A DNA stretch of 64,000 nucleotides from an uncultured Phocaeicola sp. (lineage in GTDB: Bacteria; Bacteroidota; Bacteroidia; Bacteroidales; Bacteroidaceae), in the NCBI GenBank assembly GCA_944320135.1, contig CALUGI010000001.1, positions 82,629 through 146,628 of the forward strand. The letters are read 5' to 3'. Below, in pieces: positions 26,567 to 35,463 of this stretch. The position numbers and the translations under genes were made by a program. The notes under the pieces were generated by a model. That model did not search any database and was not told the DNA's origin. It worked only from the letters and a program-made list of their open reading frames with translations. The first letter of the stretch is position 1; every line of letters begins with the position of its first letter.

Positions 26567-28564
26567 TCACTTCCCGCTCTCATAATTCTTCAGCCCTGTT
26601 TCAAGGAATTCCGCATACTTGTCGATATCTTCGTCGTATGCATAAGATTTGTTTAGAGGCATCCCTTCATTGTCGAGCAAAACGTAGAAAGGCTGTGCGT
26701 TGGCGCCAAACTTCGAACGTTGCAGATAGCTCCATTTGTCACCAACGGTACGAAGAGTACGCTCCGTTCCGTTCTCTATCACTTTTATCGGCTCGGAGAG
26801 CTTGGTCTTCTCGTCTACATACAACGTTATCAACACATAATCTTCATTAAGCAGCCGACTGATTTTCGGGTCTGTCCATACGGCAAGTTCCATCTTGCGG
26901 CAATTCACGCATCCGTACCCGGTAAAATCAACCATCACAGGCTTTCCGTTCTGACGGGCATACTCCATTCCCGCATCATAGTCGTTGAATTTGGCATACA
27001 CTTCGTTGTCATACAAATTGAAATCCTGAGTCTGCATGGGAGGGGCGAACGCGCTTACCGCCTTTAGCGGAGCACCCCAAAGTCCAGGCACCATATACAC
27101 GGCGAATGCCAGCGACGCCAATGCCATAAAGAATCGCGGCACACTGACTTTCCCTCCTTCATCATCATGAGGAAACCTAATCTTTCCTAAAAGATAGAAG
27201 CCCAGAAGCGCGAATATCACAATCCACAAAGCTAAGAAAGTCTCCCGGTCGAGAATATGCCATCCGTATGCCAAGTCAGCAACGGAAAGGAACTTCAACG
27301 CAAAGGCCAGCTCCAAAAAGCCCAATGTCACCTTAACGACATTCATCCATCCGCCCGATTTCGGCATCGACTTCAGCCATGAAGGAAAAAGGGCGAACAG
27401 AGTAAACGGAAGAGCAAGCGCTATAGCGAATCCCAACATGCCGATAGCAGGAGCAACCACGCTGCCGGCCGTAGAGACCTCCACCAAAAGAAAACCGATA
27501 ATCGGCCCCGTACAGGAGAACGATACCAGCGACAAAGTGAATGCCATGAGGAATATGCTCAACAGCCCAGTCGTCCGTTCAGCCTTGCTGTCGACCGCAT
27601 TGCTCCACCTCGAAGGAAGAGTAATCTCAAACGCTCCGAAGAACGATGCCGCAAACACAACCAACATCAGGAAGAAAAAGATATTGAATATCGCATTGGT
27701 CGACAAATCATTCAAGGCGTTTGCTCCGGCAACCAACGTCACCGCAAGCCCTAAAGCCACGTAGATAACAACAATGGAGGCCCCGTATGTGCAAGCGTCC
27801 CGGACACCCTTCTTCCTGTCTTTCGTGCGCTTCAGAAAGAAACTCACCGTCATCGGGATGATAGGCCAGACGCAAGGGGTAAGCAAAGCCAGAAGCCCTC
27901 CTGCAAATCCGGCAAAGAATATATAAAGCCATGAATAGGATACCTGATTTATCTGCTCTCCATAATTGCGCAGTTCGTCGATGACCGGCTTCCAATAACC
28001 CGGTTCCGGATTCTTCATAATAGCCGGAGTAAGGGGAATTGCCGGAACTACAGCAGCCGTATCTACAGCTTTCTCTTTCCGCCCGGTTGGAAAACGGTCA
28101 ATCAAGACCGTTCCTTCACGAGAGAACTCCACATTAGTGGGCGGCAGGCAGCTCTCGTCATTGCAAGCACCGTATTGAAGATAGCCTTTTATCTTATAAC
28201 TTCCTCCATTCATCCTCACTTTCTGCACGAACTCAGCCCTTTCTCCCTCAAAAAACTTCACCTTCATGCCGAAGATGGGGTCCATCTTTTCAACTACGTT
28301 CCCTCTCGGCTCAAGTTTGCCAACCAGTTCGGCTCCTTCCATCTCGTCTATATTCAAGGTGGCAGAGATGGGCCCTCCTTCCGGAAGGTCGGTAGAGTAG
28401 ACATGCCATCCCGCATCCATCGTACCGGAAAAGATGATTTCATAATCTCCGGGCGAATGTTGCTTCCATTCCACCTCGAACTTCACGGGTTCTTGAATCT
28501 GGGCTATTCCCGGCAGGCACAATATAGCCGCAAGCAGCCACCCGACAAATAGTCTTCTCACCAT
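26567..28564 (-). CDS. dsbD: DsbD-family thiol:disulfide interchange protein
   Basis: A 665-residue inner-membrane electron carrier. Order: signal peptide (MVRRLFVGWLLAAILCLPGIAQ), N-terminal periplasmic immunoglobulin-like DsbD alpha-type domain (about 25-180), eight or so membrane helices of the CcdA/DsbD beta type (LLALLTPCVWPIIPMTVSFFLKRTKDRKKG, with the conserved Cys-Pro region, and SFSCTGPIIGFLL), then a C-terminal thioredoxin-like domain with the redox pair in VDFTGYGCVNCRKMEL. It moves electrons from cytoplasmic thioredoxin to periplasmic thiol proteins. ATG 28564 is preferred to a TTG at 28579. Confidence 0.93.
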   Translation of the reverse strand: MVRRLFVGWLLAAILCLPGIAQIQEPVKFEVEWKQHSPGDYEIIFSGTMDAGWHVYSTDLPEGGPISATLNIDEMEGAELVGKLEPRGNVVEKMDPIFGMKVKFFEGERAEFVQKVRMNGGSYKIKGYLQYGACNDESCLPPTNVEFSREGTVLIDRFPTGRKEKAVDTAAVVPAIPLTPAIMKNPEPGYWKPVIDELRNYGEQINQVSYSWLYIFFAGFAGGLLALLTPCVWPIIPMTVSFFLKRTKDRKKGVRDACTYGASIVVIYVALGLAVTLVAGANALNDLSTNAIFNIFFFLMLVVFAASFFGAFEITLPSRWSNAVDSKAERTTGLLSIFLMAFTLSLVSFSCTGPIIGFLLVEVSTAGSVVAPAIGMLGFAIALALPFTLFALFPSWLKSMPKSGGWMNVVKVTLGFLELAFALKFLSVADLAYGWHILDRETFLALWIVIFALLGFYLLGKIRFPHDDEGGKVSVPRFFMALASLAFAVYMVPGLWGAPLKAVSAFAPPMQTQDFNLYDNEVYAKFNDYDAGMEYARQNGKPVMVDFTGYGCVNCRKMELAVWTDPKISRLLNEDYVLITLYVDEKTKLSEPIKVIENGTERTLRTVGDKWSYLQRSKFGANAQPFYVLLDNEGMPLNKSYAYDEDIDKYAEFLETGLKNYESGK

Positions 28565-28607
28565 AGTTTTATTATGCAATAGTAAAACACCTGTTCCTTT
28601 TCGGATG

Positions 28608-28615
28608 CAAAGATA
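28608..28615 (-). promoter_or_regulatory. -7 box upstream of dsbD-like gene
   Basis: TATCTTTG on the minus strand matches TAnnTTTG, 43 bases before ATG 28564. It lies between the sensor gene's stop and this gene, so the DsbD gene need not depend on read-through from the polysaccharide locus. Confidence 0.5.
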
Positions 28616-28659
28616 CGTTTTTTGACAGAATTAAAAAATCTGCTGACATCATTATTCGC

Positions 28660-31600
28660 TTACTCCTGTCCCTTCTTCTTCGCAACATATTCTGTAGGAA
28701 GGCATCCTATATACTTCTTGAAACTGGTAGTGAAGTAGGAAGGAGTGTTGAAGCCTACCATTTCACTGATTTCCGTAATATTGTAACGACCTTCTTCGAG
28801 CAACTTGCAAGCACGGCTGAAACGGATTTTGCGGATAAAGTCCGTCGTGGAGGCTCCTGTAATCGCCTTCATTTTCAGATGCAGGTTCGAACGGCTCATG
28901 TTCATTTCGGCCGCAAACTTGTCGGCAGAGAAGTCCGCATCGTCCAGATAACCCTCCACCACCTTCACCGCTTTTGTCAGGAATTCTTCGTCCAGAGGAT
29001 TCATCGCCATCTTTTCCGGCTTGACATCCAGCGATTTCGAGTAGTATTCCACCGCCTGCCGGTAGGTGCGGAGCACATTGTGAATCTTCGCTATCACCAC
29101 CTCCATCACGAAAGGTTTCGGAATGTAATCGTCGGCGCCTACATGCAAGCCTTCCAGCTGGTCTTTCACTTCAGTTCTGGCCGAAAGGATGATGACCGGG
29201 ATATGGCTTGTCTTCAAATTGCGCTTCACCTGCAGGCAGAGCTTGATGCCGTCCATTACCGGCATCATCACGTCCGTCAGAATCAAGTTGACTTCATTTT
29301 CCTGAAGAATGCCCAATGCCTCCTGTCCGTTCCCGGCTTTCAGCACATGGAAACTGCCCCTCAAGCCGTCTTCCAGATAATCTATGATTTCCTTGTTGTC
29401 TTCCACCAGCAAGACGCATTCTTTCTTGCCCGTTTCCGCTTGCCCTTCTTCCGCAAGAAACGATTCCTCATCAGGCATACCGGCAATCTCCGGCTTTATC
29501 ACGGCATTTTCCAGAGACAGTTCCTTCTCCGCTTCATTTGCCCGCTCATCCGCCGTATAAGCGTCCGGACTCAAGGGGAGCATAACAGAGAAAGTGCTCC
29601 CCACGCCCACAGCGCTTTCCAGACTGAGAGTTCCATGATGCAAATCGACCAGCTTCTTCACCAACGACAAGCCGATGCCGCTGCCGACATGCGCATGGTC
29701 TGCCTGATAGAAACGTTCGAACACCCGCTTCTGTTCTTCCGGGGAGATGCCTTGCCCCGTATCTTTCACCTGAAGCAGCAGCTTGTCGCGGTTTTCTTGC
29801 AGAACGACCGTAATCTCTTTGCCCTTCGGCGTGTATTTGAAAGCGTTTGAAAGCAGGTTGTTCAATATCAGCTCCACATAATTGTTGTCGCACCACACGC
29901 TCCGCCCTTTCATGTCCGACTCCAGGCGATAGGCAATCCGGTTCGATTCGGCCAAATCAGCATAAGCCTTGTACACCATCTCCACCAGCGCATGAATATC
30001 CGTCCGGCGGACTTTCAGATGGAGCACGCCCAACTCCGCCCGACGGTAATCCAGCAACTGATTCACCAGACGCAACAGTCTCCGGGCATTGGAATCCACG
30101 TATCTCAGCTTCGACAGCACCCATTTGTCCGCAATTTTAGGAAGCACATCGTGCAACGGCCCGACAATCAGCGTCAGGGGAGTCCGCAACTCATGAGAGA
30201 TATTGATAAAGAAGCGGACTTTCATCTCATTGACTTCCTTCATTTTCTCCTTGTCCAAACGCTCCATTTCCAGCTGCACCTGCATGGATTTCCTTACCCA
30301 GAAATAGCGGATAACGAACGACACAGCTCCTGCAGCCAACACAAAGAACAAGAGCTGCGCCCACCATGTCCGATACCACACGGGCAGCACCTCGATTTCA
30401 AGTTCGGTGGGCACGTCATTCCACAGCCCGTCGCGGTTGGCCGCCTTCACAAGGAAACGGTATTTCCCCGCCGGAAGATTGGAATACACGGCAAAACGGT
30501 TCGGATTTTCCACATACACCCAGTCCTTCTCATATCCGTCCAGACGATAGGCAAAGCGGTTATGCGTTCCCGATATATAGTCGGTCACGGCAAATTTCAG
30601 CATGAACGAGGACTGCCATGCCGACAAGGTTATCTTCTCCGTCTCGCCGATATGCTTTTCGAGCACGCCGCTTCCGTCATGGGGCTTCACCGCCTTGTTC
30701 GACACTTGCAGTTCCGTAATCAGCACCGCAGGGATATAAGGGCTTTCGGTCAACGCCTCCGGATTGAACGAGGTGATTCCGCTCACTCCGCCGAAATACA
30801 GCCGCCCGTCGGAAGCCATGCAATAGGCTCCCGTATTGAACTGGTTGCCCGACAAGCCGTCTATTTCCGAATAGTTGCGGAAGACTCCGCTCTCCGGATG
30901 CAGGCGCGACAGCCCTTTGTTGGTGCTCGCCCACACCATTCCGGCATTGTCCGCCAAAACGCCTTGTATCACATTGTTCGGCAATCCGTCCTTCGTCGTA
31001 TAGTGCTTCAACGCCTTGTTCTTCTCGTCCAAGCTATACAGCCCGTTTCTTGTCCCAATCCAAAAACGAGCCTTTTGCCTGTCTTCGTAAATGCAGTTCA
31101 CCATTTCATTCCGCAAGGTTCGGTTCGTCAAAGAATCCACGCTGACCAGACGGTCTTCCCGCAACGAGTACACTTCAAGGCCGTTGCGCCCTCCTGCCCA
31201 CAGTCTCCCTTTCGAGTCGAGACACATTGCCGTCAGTCCTTTCGCGTTGTAGGGCCGCTCTCCGATATAGCAGGGCATCCGTCTGAACTCTTTCGAGCCG
31301 GTAAAGAAACGATAGATTTCCCCGTTCGACGTCCCCAACCACAAAGTGTTTCCGTCTCCCGGAAGAATGGCATACACGCTTCTGTCGCGCAAACTGCTGT
31401 TCGACAAGGTGTATTTCCGGATTCTCCCCGTGTTCCGGTCCAATACGTTCAGCCCGCCCGAATGGATGCCTATATAGACCAGACCGCTTTTTTCATCGAT
31501 ATACAGACTTTTCACGTCGTTGTATTCCAGCCCGTCGGACGACGAATAAGTGGTATAGCGGTCTTTGCCCGCATCATAGAAATCCACTCCTCCCGAATTG

Positions 31601-32703
31601 GTGCCGATCCAGAAGTTCCCGTCCTTGTCTTCTTTTATGCAGTTCACCACATTGTCGCTCAATGAATTGTGATAAGGAATATGGCGGATGACCCCGAAAC
31701 GCTGCTTCAGCGGATGGTAATAGTTCAGCCCTCCGAAATAAGTGCCGAGCCACATACCGCCCTGCGTATCCTTGTATATGCTTCTGACAGAAGATTGGGA
31801 CAACGAGCCTTCGCGCACGGGGTCGCTGCCATAAACAGTGAAGCGCTTTTTCTTTTCGTCATACACATTCAGAGAATTGATTGTCCCCACCCACAGGCGG
31901 TTCTCGGAGTCCAAAGCCAGACTGCGTATGTAATCGGAACTCAGCCCCCTGTCTCCTGCCCGAAAGTGCTCCACGCGACGGATTTTCGGATTCAGCAGAA
32001 AAAGTCCGTTGCCTTCCGTCCCCACCCACAATTCGGTTTCCGACCGCTGGAATATGGCAAGAATGCGCCCGGTTCTGTCCAACCGCAGCCAGTCCGCCTC
32101 GCGCAGCTCACGGTCGGGAAACGAATAGACCATCAGCTTCCTGTCCGTGCCGAAATAAATCCGCCCGTCCTTGCGCTCCATCGCCGTCGGCTTTAACGCC
32201 TTCAGCGGCGGGGGAACGTCTTCAAAGCGGCGGCGTTTTCTGTCGAACAGAACAAGACCTTCCGAAGTGTTGAGTATCAGTTTGCCGGATTCCCAGTATT
32301 CGATATGCAACACTTCAACGTCCTTTCCCCGAACCGTATGGCGGAAATTATGAAATTCGTCCGTATCTGTATCATAAAGAGAAAGCCCGCGATGAGTGCC
32401 GGCCCAGACATTCCCGGCACGGTCCGCCACAACCGTCCGAACAATGTCGCTCGCTATGCTGGCAGAGTCCGTGTCGTCGTGCTGGTAGACCGTGAAGTTA
32501 TATCCGTCGAAACGGTTCAGCCCGTCATGCGTGGCGAACCACATATTGCCTTTCCGGTCTTGGGCGATGCCCACCACCGTACTTTGCGACAATCCTTGCT
32601 CCAACCCGATATGCTCGAACGAGACCTGTCCGGAAACAAGCAGCGAAACGGACAAGAAACAAACCGTACACAGAAAAGAATGCCATGCCTTTGCGTTTTT
32701 CAT
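28660..32703 (-). CDS. Hybrid two-component system sensor/regulator (HTCS)
   Basis: A 1,347-residue single-protein sensor-regulator of the kind that controls Bacteroidales polysaccharide loci. Order: signal peptide (to about 26), periplasmic two-bladed propeller built of Reg_prop repeats (about 50-650; many DRKGNMWFATHDGLNRFDGY-like units), Y_Y_Y domain (about 690-775), one membrane helix (about 780-800), HisKA with phosphorylatable H837 in NISHELRTPL, HATPase (DNNYVELILNNLLSNAFKYT, DTGQGISPEEQ, GSGIGLSLVKKL), receiver with D1144 in LILTDVMMPVMDG, and C-terminal AraC-type helix-turn-helix (about 1240-1345). All key residues are present. It is divergent from lyase 1 and probably binds an unsaturated oligosaccharide released by the lyases and activates the locus. 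Confidence 0.96.
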   Translation of the reverse strand: MKNAKAWHSFLCTVCFLSVSLLVSGQVSFEHIGLEQGLSQSTVVGIAQDRKGNMWFATHDGLNRFDGYNFTVYQHDDTDSASIASDIVRTVVADRAGNVWAGTHRGLSLYDTDTDEFHNFRHTVRGKDVEVLHIEYWESGKLILNTSEGLVLFDRKRRRFEDVPPPLKALKPTAMERKDGRIYFGTDRKLMVYSFPDRELREADWLRLDRTGRILAIFQRSETELWVGTEGNGLFLLNPKIRRVEHFRAGDRGLSSDYIRSLALDSENRLWVGTINSLNVYDEKKKRFTVYGSDPVREGSLSQSSVRSIYKDTQGGMWLGTYFGGLNYYHPLKQRFGVIRHIPYHNSLSDNVVNCIKEDKDGNFWIGTNSGGVDFYDAGKDRYTTYSSSDGLEYNDVKSLYIDEKSGLVYIGIHSGGLNVLDRNTGRIRKYTLSNSSLRDRSVYAILPGDGNTLWLGTSNGEIYRFFTGSKEFRRMPCYIGERPYNAKGLTAMCLDSKGRLWAGGRNGLEVYSLREDRLVSVDSLTNRTLRNEMVNCIYEDRQKARFWIGTRNGLYSLDEKNKALKHYTTKDGLPNNVIQGVLADNAGMVWASTNKGLSRLHPESGVFRNYSEIDGLSGNQFNTGAYCMASDGRLYFGGVSGITSFNPEALTESPYIPAVLITELQVSNKAVKPHDGSGVLEKHIGETEKITLSAWQSSFMLKFAVTDYISGTHNRFAYRLDGYEKDWVYVENPNRFAVYSNLPAGKYRFLVKAANRDGLWNDVPTELEIEVLPVWYRTWWAQLLFFVLAAGAVSFVIRYFWVRKSMQVQLEMERLDKEKMKEVNEMKVRFFINISHELRTPLTLIVGPLHDVLPKIADKWVLSKLRYVDSNARRLLRLVNQLLDYRRAELGVLHLKVRRTDIHALVEMVYKAYADLAESNRIAYRLESDMKGRSVWCDNNYVELILNNLLSNAFKYTPKGKEITVVLQENRDKLLLQVKDTGQGISPEEQKRVFERFYQADHAHVGSGIGLSLVKKLVDLHHGTLSLESAVGVGSTFSVMLPLSPDAYTADERANEAEKELSLENAVIKPEIAGMPDEESFLAEEGQAETGKKECVLLVEDNKEIIDYLEDGLRGSFHVLKAGNGQEALGILQENEVNLILTDVMMPVMDGIKLCLQVKRNLKTSHIPVIILSARTEVKDQLEGLHVGADDYIPKPFVMEVVIAKIHNVLRTYRQAVEYYSKSLDVKPEKMAMNPLDEEFLTKAVKVVEGYLDDADFSADKFAAEMNMSRSNLHLKMKAITGASTTDFIRKIRFSRACKLLEEGRYNITEISEMVGFNTPSYFTTSFKKYIGCLPTEYVAKKKGQE

Positions 32704-32746
32704 TGCATTGCGTTTTTTAATTCAACACCTGAAGATAATCTTGTTA

Positions 32747-32754
32747 CAAATATA
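32747..32754 (-). promoter_or_regulatory. -7 box upstream of the HTCS gene
   Basis: TATATTTG on the minus strand, 43 bases before the ATG at 32703. No -33 TTTG at 19-21 bases, consistent with a weak or activator-dependent promoter. Confidence 0.5.
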
Positions 32755-32883
32755 GGAAAATGTTTCGCAATTCCGACTTTCAATTTTGTTGAATCCGCTG
32801 TCAATTCTGTCTCATACTCCATCCATAAGATAAAAGTGAAGTTTTTTTCGTCAAAATAGAAAGGCGAAATTCTGCAAGCGGCG

Positions 32884-32891
32884 TACTTTTG
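32884..32891 (+). promoter_or_regulatory. -7 box upstream of lyase 1
   Basis: TACTTTTG matches TAnnTTTG and lies 18 bases before the ATG at 32910. The absence of a -33 TTTG would fit a promoter activated by the divergent HTCS; the direct binding site is not identifiable by eye. Confidence 0.5.
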
Positions 32892-32909
32892 CTACAAACG
32901 AAACAAAAT

Positions 32910-35432
32910 ATGAAAAAGAATCTGCTAACCATGAAAAGTCTGGCTTTGGCCGCCTGCCTCTTCCTGCCCGGCACGCCGCACCTCCAAGCCGAGACAACAC
33001 ACACGCCCGAACGTATCCACGAGAACGAACGGGTAACCCCCTATCCGCAGGCATTCCACAAACCGTTCATCAACCCGGCGCCGCTGCTTCTTCCTCCGAA
33101 CATGAAGAAAGGAGACTCCGTGCAGTTCGCGCTCTCCACGAGCAAGAAGTTTGAAGACAACGCCACGCAATTGTCCAAGCCGACGGCATGGCATGTATTC
33201 AATCCGCATCGGACACTCCAACCCGGCACGTGGTACTGGCGGTTCCGCTCAATCGGCAAAGACGGCAAGCCGACGGCATGGAGCGAGACATACGAATTTA
33301 CTATGGACGAAGCGACGCCGCAATTTGCCACCCCGCCTTTCGAGACTTTTCTGCGGAACATTCCCCGGAAAGGCTCGCGCCTCTATTGCTTCCTTGCCGA
33401 CTCCATCGGAAAAGCGCGTGAAAGGATGCGCCAATCTCCCGACTTCGGACCGATGATTACGGAATCAAGGGAGGCGCTGGCGATGGACTACCGCACGGAC
33501 ACGGCTCCCTACAAGAAAATATCTATTATGTATAAGCATACTTGCTACCTGCATACCGCCTACATGATGCTGCAACGCAAGATATACACCGACAAGATGA
33601 TGCAGAACGTGCGGTGCCTGCTGAATGCCGACGTGGACGAAAGCGTGCTTGCAAACGACTTCAAAGCCGGCGAACTCGCCTTTGTCCTCGCATGTACCTA
33701 CGAAACCTGTTATGCGCAACTGACCGCCAACGAACGGAAACGGATTGAAAGCATCCTGCTCACCGTGCTCGACAGATACATCCCGCACATCGTAGGGAAA
33801 GAGGAAGTGCATTTCTTCGACAACCATTTCTGGCAGTTCACTTTCCGCCATCTGCTCCAGGCGGCCCTCGTCATCTACGACAAATATCCCGTTGCAAAGG
33901 ACTATTTGGAATACAGCTACGAACTCTGGACATCGCGCGCTCCTGCATCCGGATTCAACCGCGACGGAAACTGGCACAACGGGACGAGCTATTTCAGTGC
34001 CAACGCCGTCACCTTATTATATGTAGCAGAACTGTTCTCCCACCTCACGAAAGTTGACTTCTGGCAGCATCCTTGGTATCAGAACTCCGGCATCGGACAA
34101 ACATACAGCTGGCTCCCCAACTCGTCAGCAGCCGGATTCGGCGACGGACACGAGAAACTGAATCCGCAACCTTTAGGCGTCAGAAGCGCGTATGCCGACT
34201 ATCTGGCACGAAAGACAGGCGACCCGTATGCCGCATGGTATTCCTCGCTCAACCAAAAGTATCTGGACGAATATGAAACCCGTCTTTTCCGTCTTGCCAG
34301 CGGACGGGAACGTCCTGCAAACACAGAACTTCCCGACGGGTTCCCCAAAGCCGTATGGTTCAAGGACAGCGGCGAGATGATAGCCAACTCCAACCTGAAC
34401 GACTTGGACAACAACCTGTGCCTGAGTTTCCACTCCAGCCCGTTCGGTTCGGGAAGCCACACGCACTCCAACCAGAATGCGTTCAACCTGCACTTCCGGG
34501 GAGTTCCGGTCTATCGTGCCGTAGGGCATTACATGAACTTCAAAGACGCACACAACATGCTTTCCTACCGCAACACACGCGCCTACAACACCGTCCTTAT
34601 AGACAGCATCGGACAGCCTTTCACCACACGGGCTTACGGAAACATTGTCCGCATGTTCAACGGAGAGCACATCTCGTATGCGCTGGGCGACGCTTCGAAC
34701 GCCTATTGCGGCACCAGCGAATATCCGATGTGGCAGGAAAACTTCAAGAAAGCCGGGTTGGAACAATCGCCGGAGAACGGATTCGGCAACACGCCGATGA
34801 AGAAGTTCCGCCGCCATATCTTCCTGCTCCATCCGGACATCGTGGTGATTTACGACGAGCTGGAAGCGTCGAAGCCCGTTCATTGGGACTGGCTCCTGCA
34901 CAGCCGCCAGCAATTCCGGATAGACGGCAACCGGCTGACAACCGTATGCCCGGAAGGACGCTTCACATCCGTTGCCGAACTGTTCAGCGAACAGCCTTTC
35001 CAAATCTCGCAAACAGACAAGTATCAGGCCGCCCCGAACAAAGCGATAGCCGTGCGCGGAGAAGAATTCTACAAAGAATGGTCGCTTGACGCACGTTTCA
35101 CCCCCTGCAAAAAGAACCGCGTGCTGACACTTATCCGCGTCACTCCTGACGGAGAAAAGCCTCTTCCTGCCATGCGCGAAGAAGACGGCACGTTCCGTCT
35201 GGGCAATTGGGCAATCAAAGCGGAACTGGATGCCAACCGCCCGGCAATGCTTCACATAAGGAATATCCAACACCAAGCGACATTCGGCTACGGACTGAAG
35301 GAAATGGACGTGGACGGACAGACTTACCGCTTCAACAAGCCGACCGACTCGGTTATCCACGACCGGATAAACGGAAACTGGACAACGGAAGAGACGGGCG
35401 ACCGTCCCGCACAGCTGACGGGAGCGAAATAA
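32910..35432 (+). CDS. Polysaccharide lyase 1, DUF4962 + heparinase II/III-type
   Basis: An 840-residue exported protein. Order: signal peptide (MKKNLLTMKSLALAACLFLPG), N-terminal fibronectin-like DUF4962 region with the conserved NPAPLLLPP and GTWYWRFRSIGKDG segments, alpha/alpha toroid domain (VHFFDNHFWQF with candidate catalytic His; RAPASGFNRDGNWHNGTSYF with candidate Tyr), then a heparinase II/III beta-sandwich. At the metal/catalytic motif it reads GSHTHSNQN: H517-T-H519-S-N521, so the usual HxHxD has Asn for Asp. The family cleaves uronic-acid polysaccharides by beta-elimination; membership in a glycosaminoglycan-active class such as PL35 is a guess. It heads a plus-strand unit with the fucosidase and lyase 2. 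Confidence 0.88.
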   Translation: MKKNLLTMKSLALAACLFLPGTPHLQAETTHTPERIHENERVTPYPQAFHKPFINPAPLLLPPNMKKGDSVQFALSTSKKFEDNATQLSKPTAWHVFNPHRTLQPGTWYWRFRSIGKDGKPTAWSETYEFTMDEATPQFATPPFETFLRNIPRKGSRLYCFLADSIGKARERMRQSPDFGPMITESREALAMDYRTDTAPYKKISIMYKHTCYLHTAYMMLQRKIYTDKMMQNVRCLLNADVDESVLANDFKAGELAFVLACTYETCYAQLTANERKRIESILLTVLDRYIPHIVGKEEVHFFDNHFWQFTFRHLLQAALVIYDKYPVAKDYLEYSYELWTSRAPASGFNRDGNWHNGTSYFSANAVTLLYVAELFSHLTKVDFWQHPWYQNSGIGQTYSWLPNSSAAGFGDGHEKLNPQPLGVRSAYADYLARKTGDPYAAWYSSLNQKYLDEYETRLFRLASGRERPANTELPDGFPKAVWFKDSGEMIANSNLNDLDNNLCLSFHSSPFGSGSHTHSNQNAFNLHFRGVPVYRAVGHYMNFKDAHNMLSYRNTRAYNTVLIDSIGQPFTTRAYGNIVRMFNGEHISYALGDASNAYCGTSEYPMWQENFKKAGLEQSPENGFGNTPMKKFRRHIFLLHPDIVVIYDELEASKPVHWDWLLHSRQQFRIDGNRLTTVCPEGRFTSVAELFSEQPFQISQTDKYQAAPNKAIAVRGEEFYKEWSLDARFTPCKKNRVLTLIRVTPDGEKPLPAMREEDGTFRLGNWAIKAELDANRPAMLHIRNIQHQATFGYGLKEMDVDGQTYRFNKPTDSVIHDRINGNWTTEETGDRPAQLTGAK

Positions 35433-35463
35433 AAATAAAAAACATTCAAATACGCCTCATGTT

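Noticed and set aside
29992-31665. 557-codon plus-strand frame opposite the HTCS gene
   Set aside because: Shadow frame within the hybrid sensor; composition is Arg/His/Gln rich with no motif.
34173-35360. 395-codon minus-strand frame opposite lyase 1
   Set aside because: Shadow frame created by the codon bias of the lyase; no signal peptide or domain.
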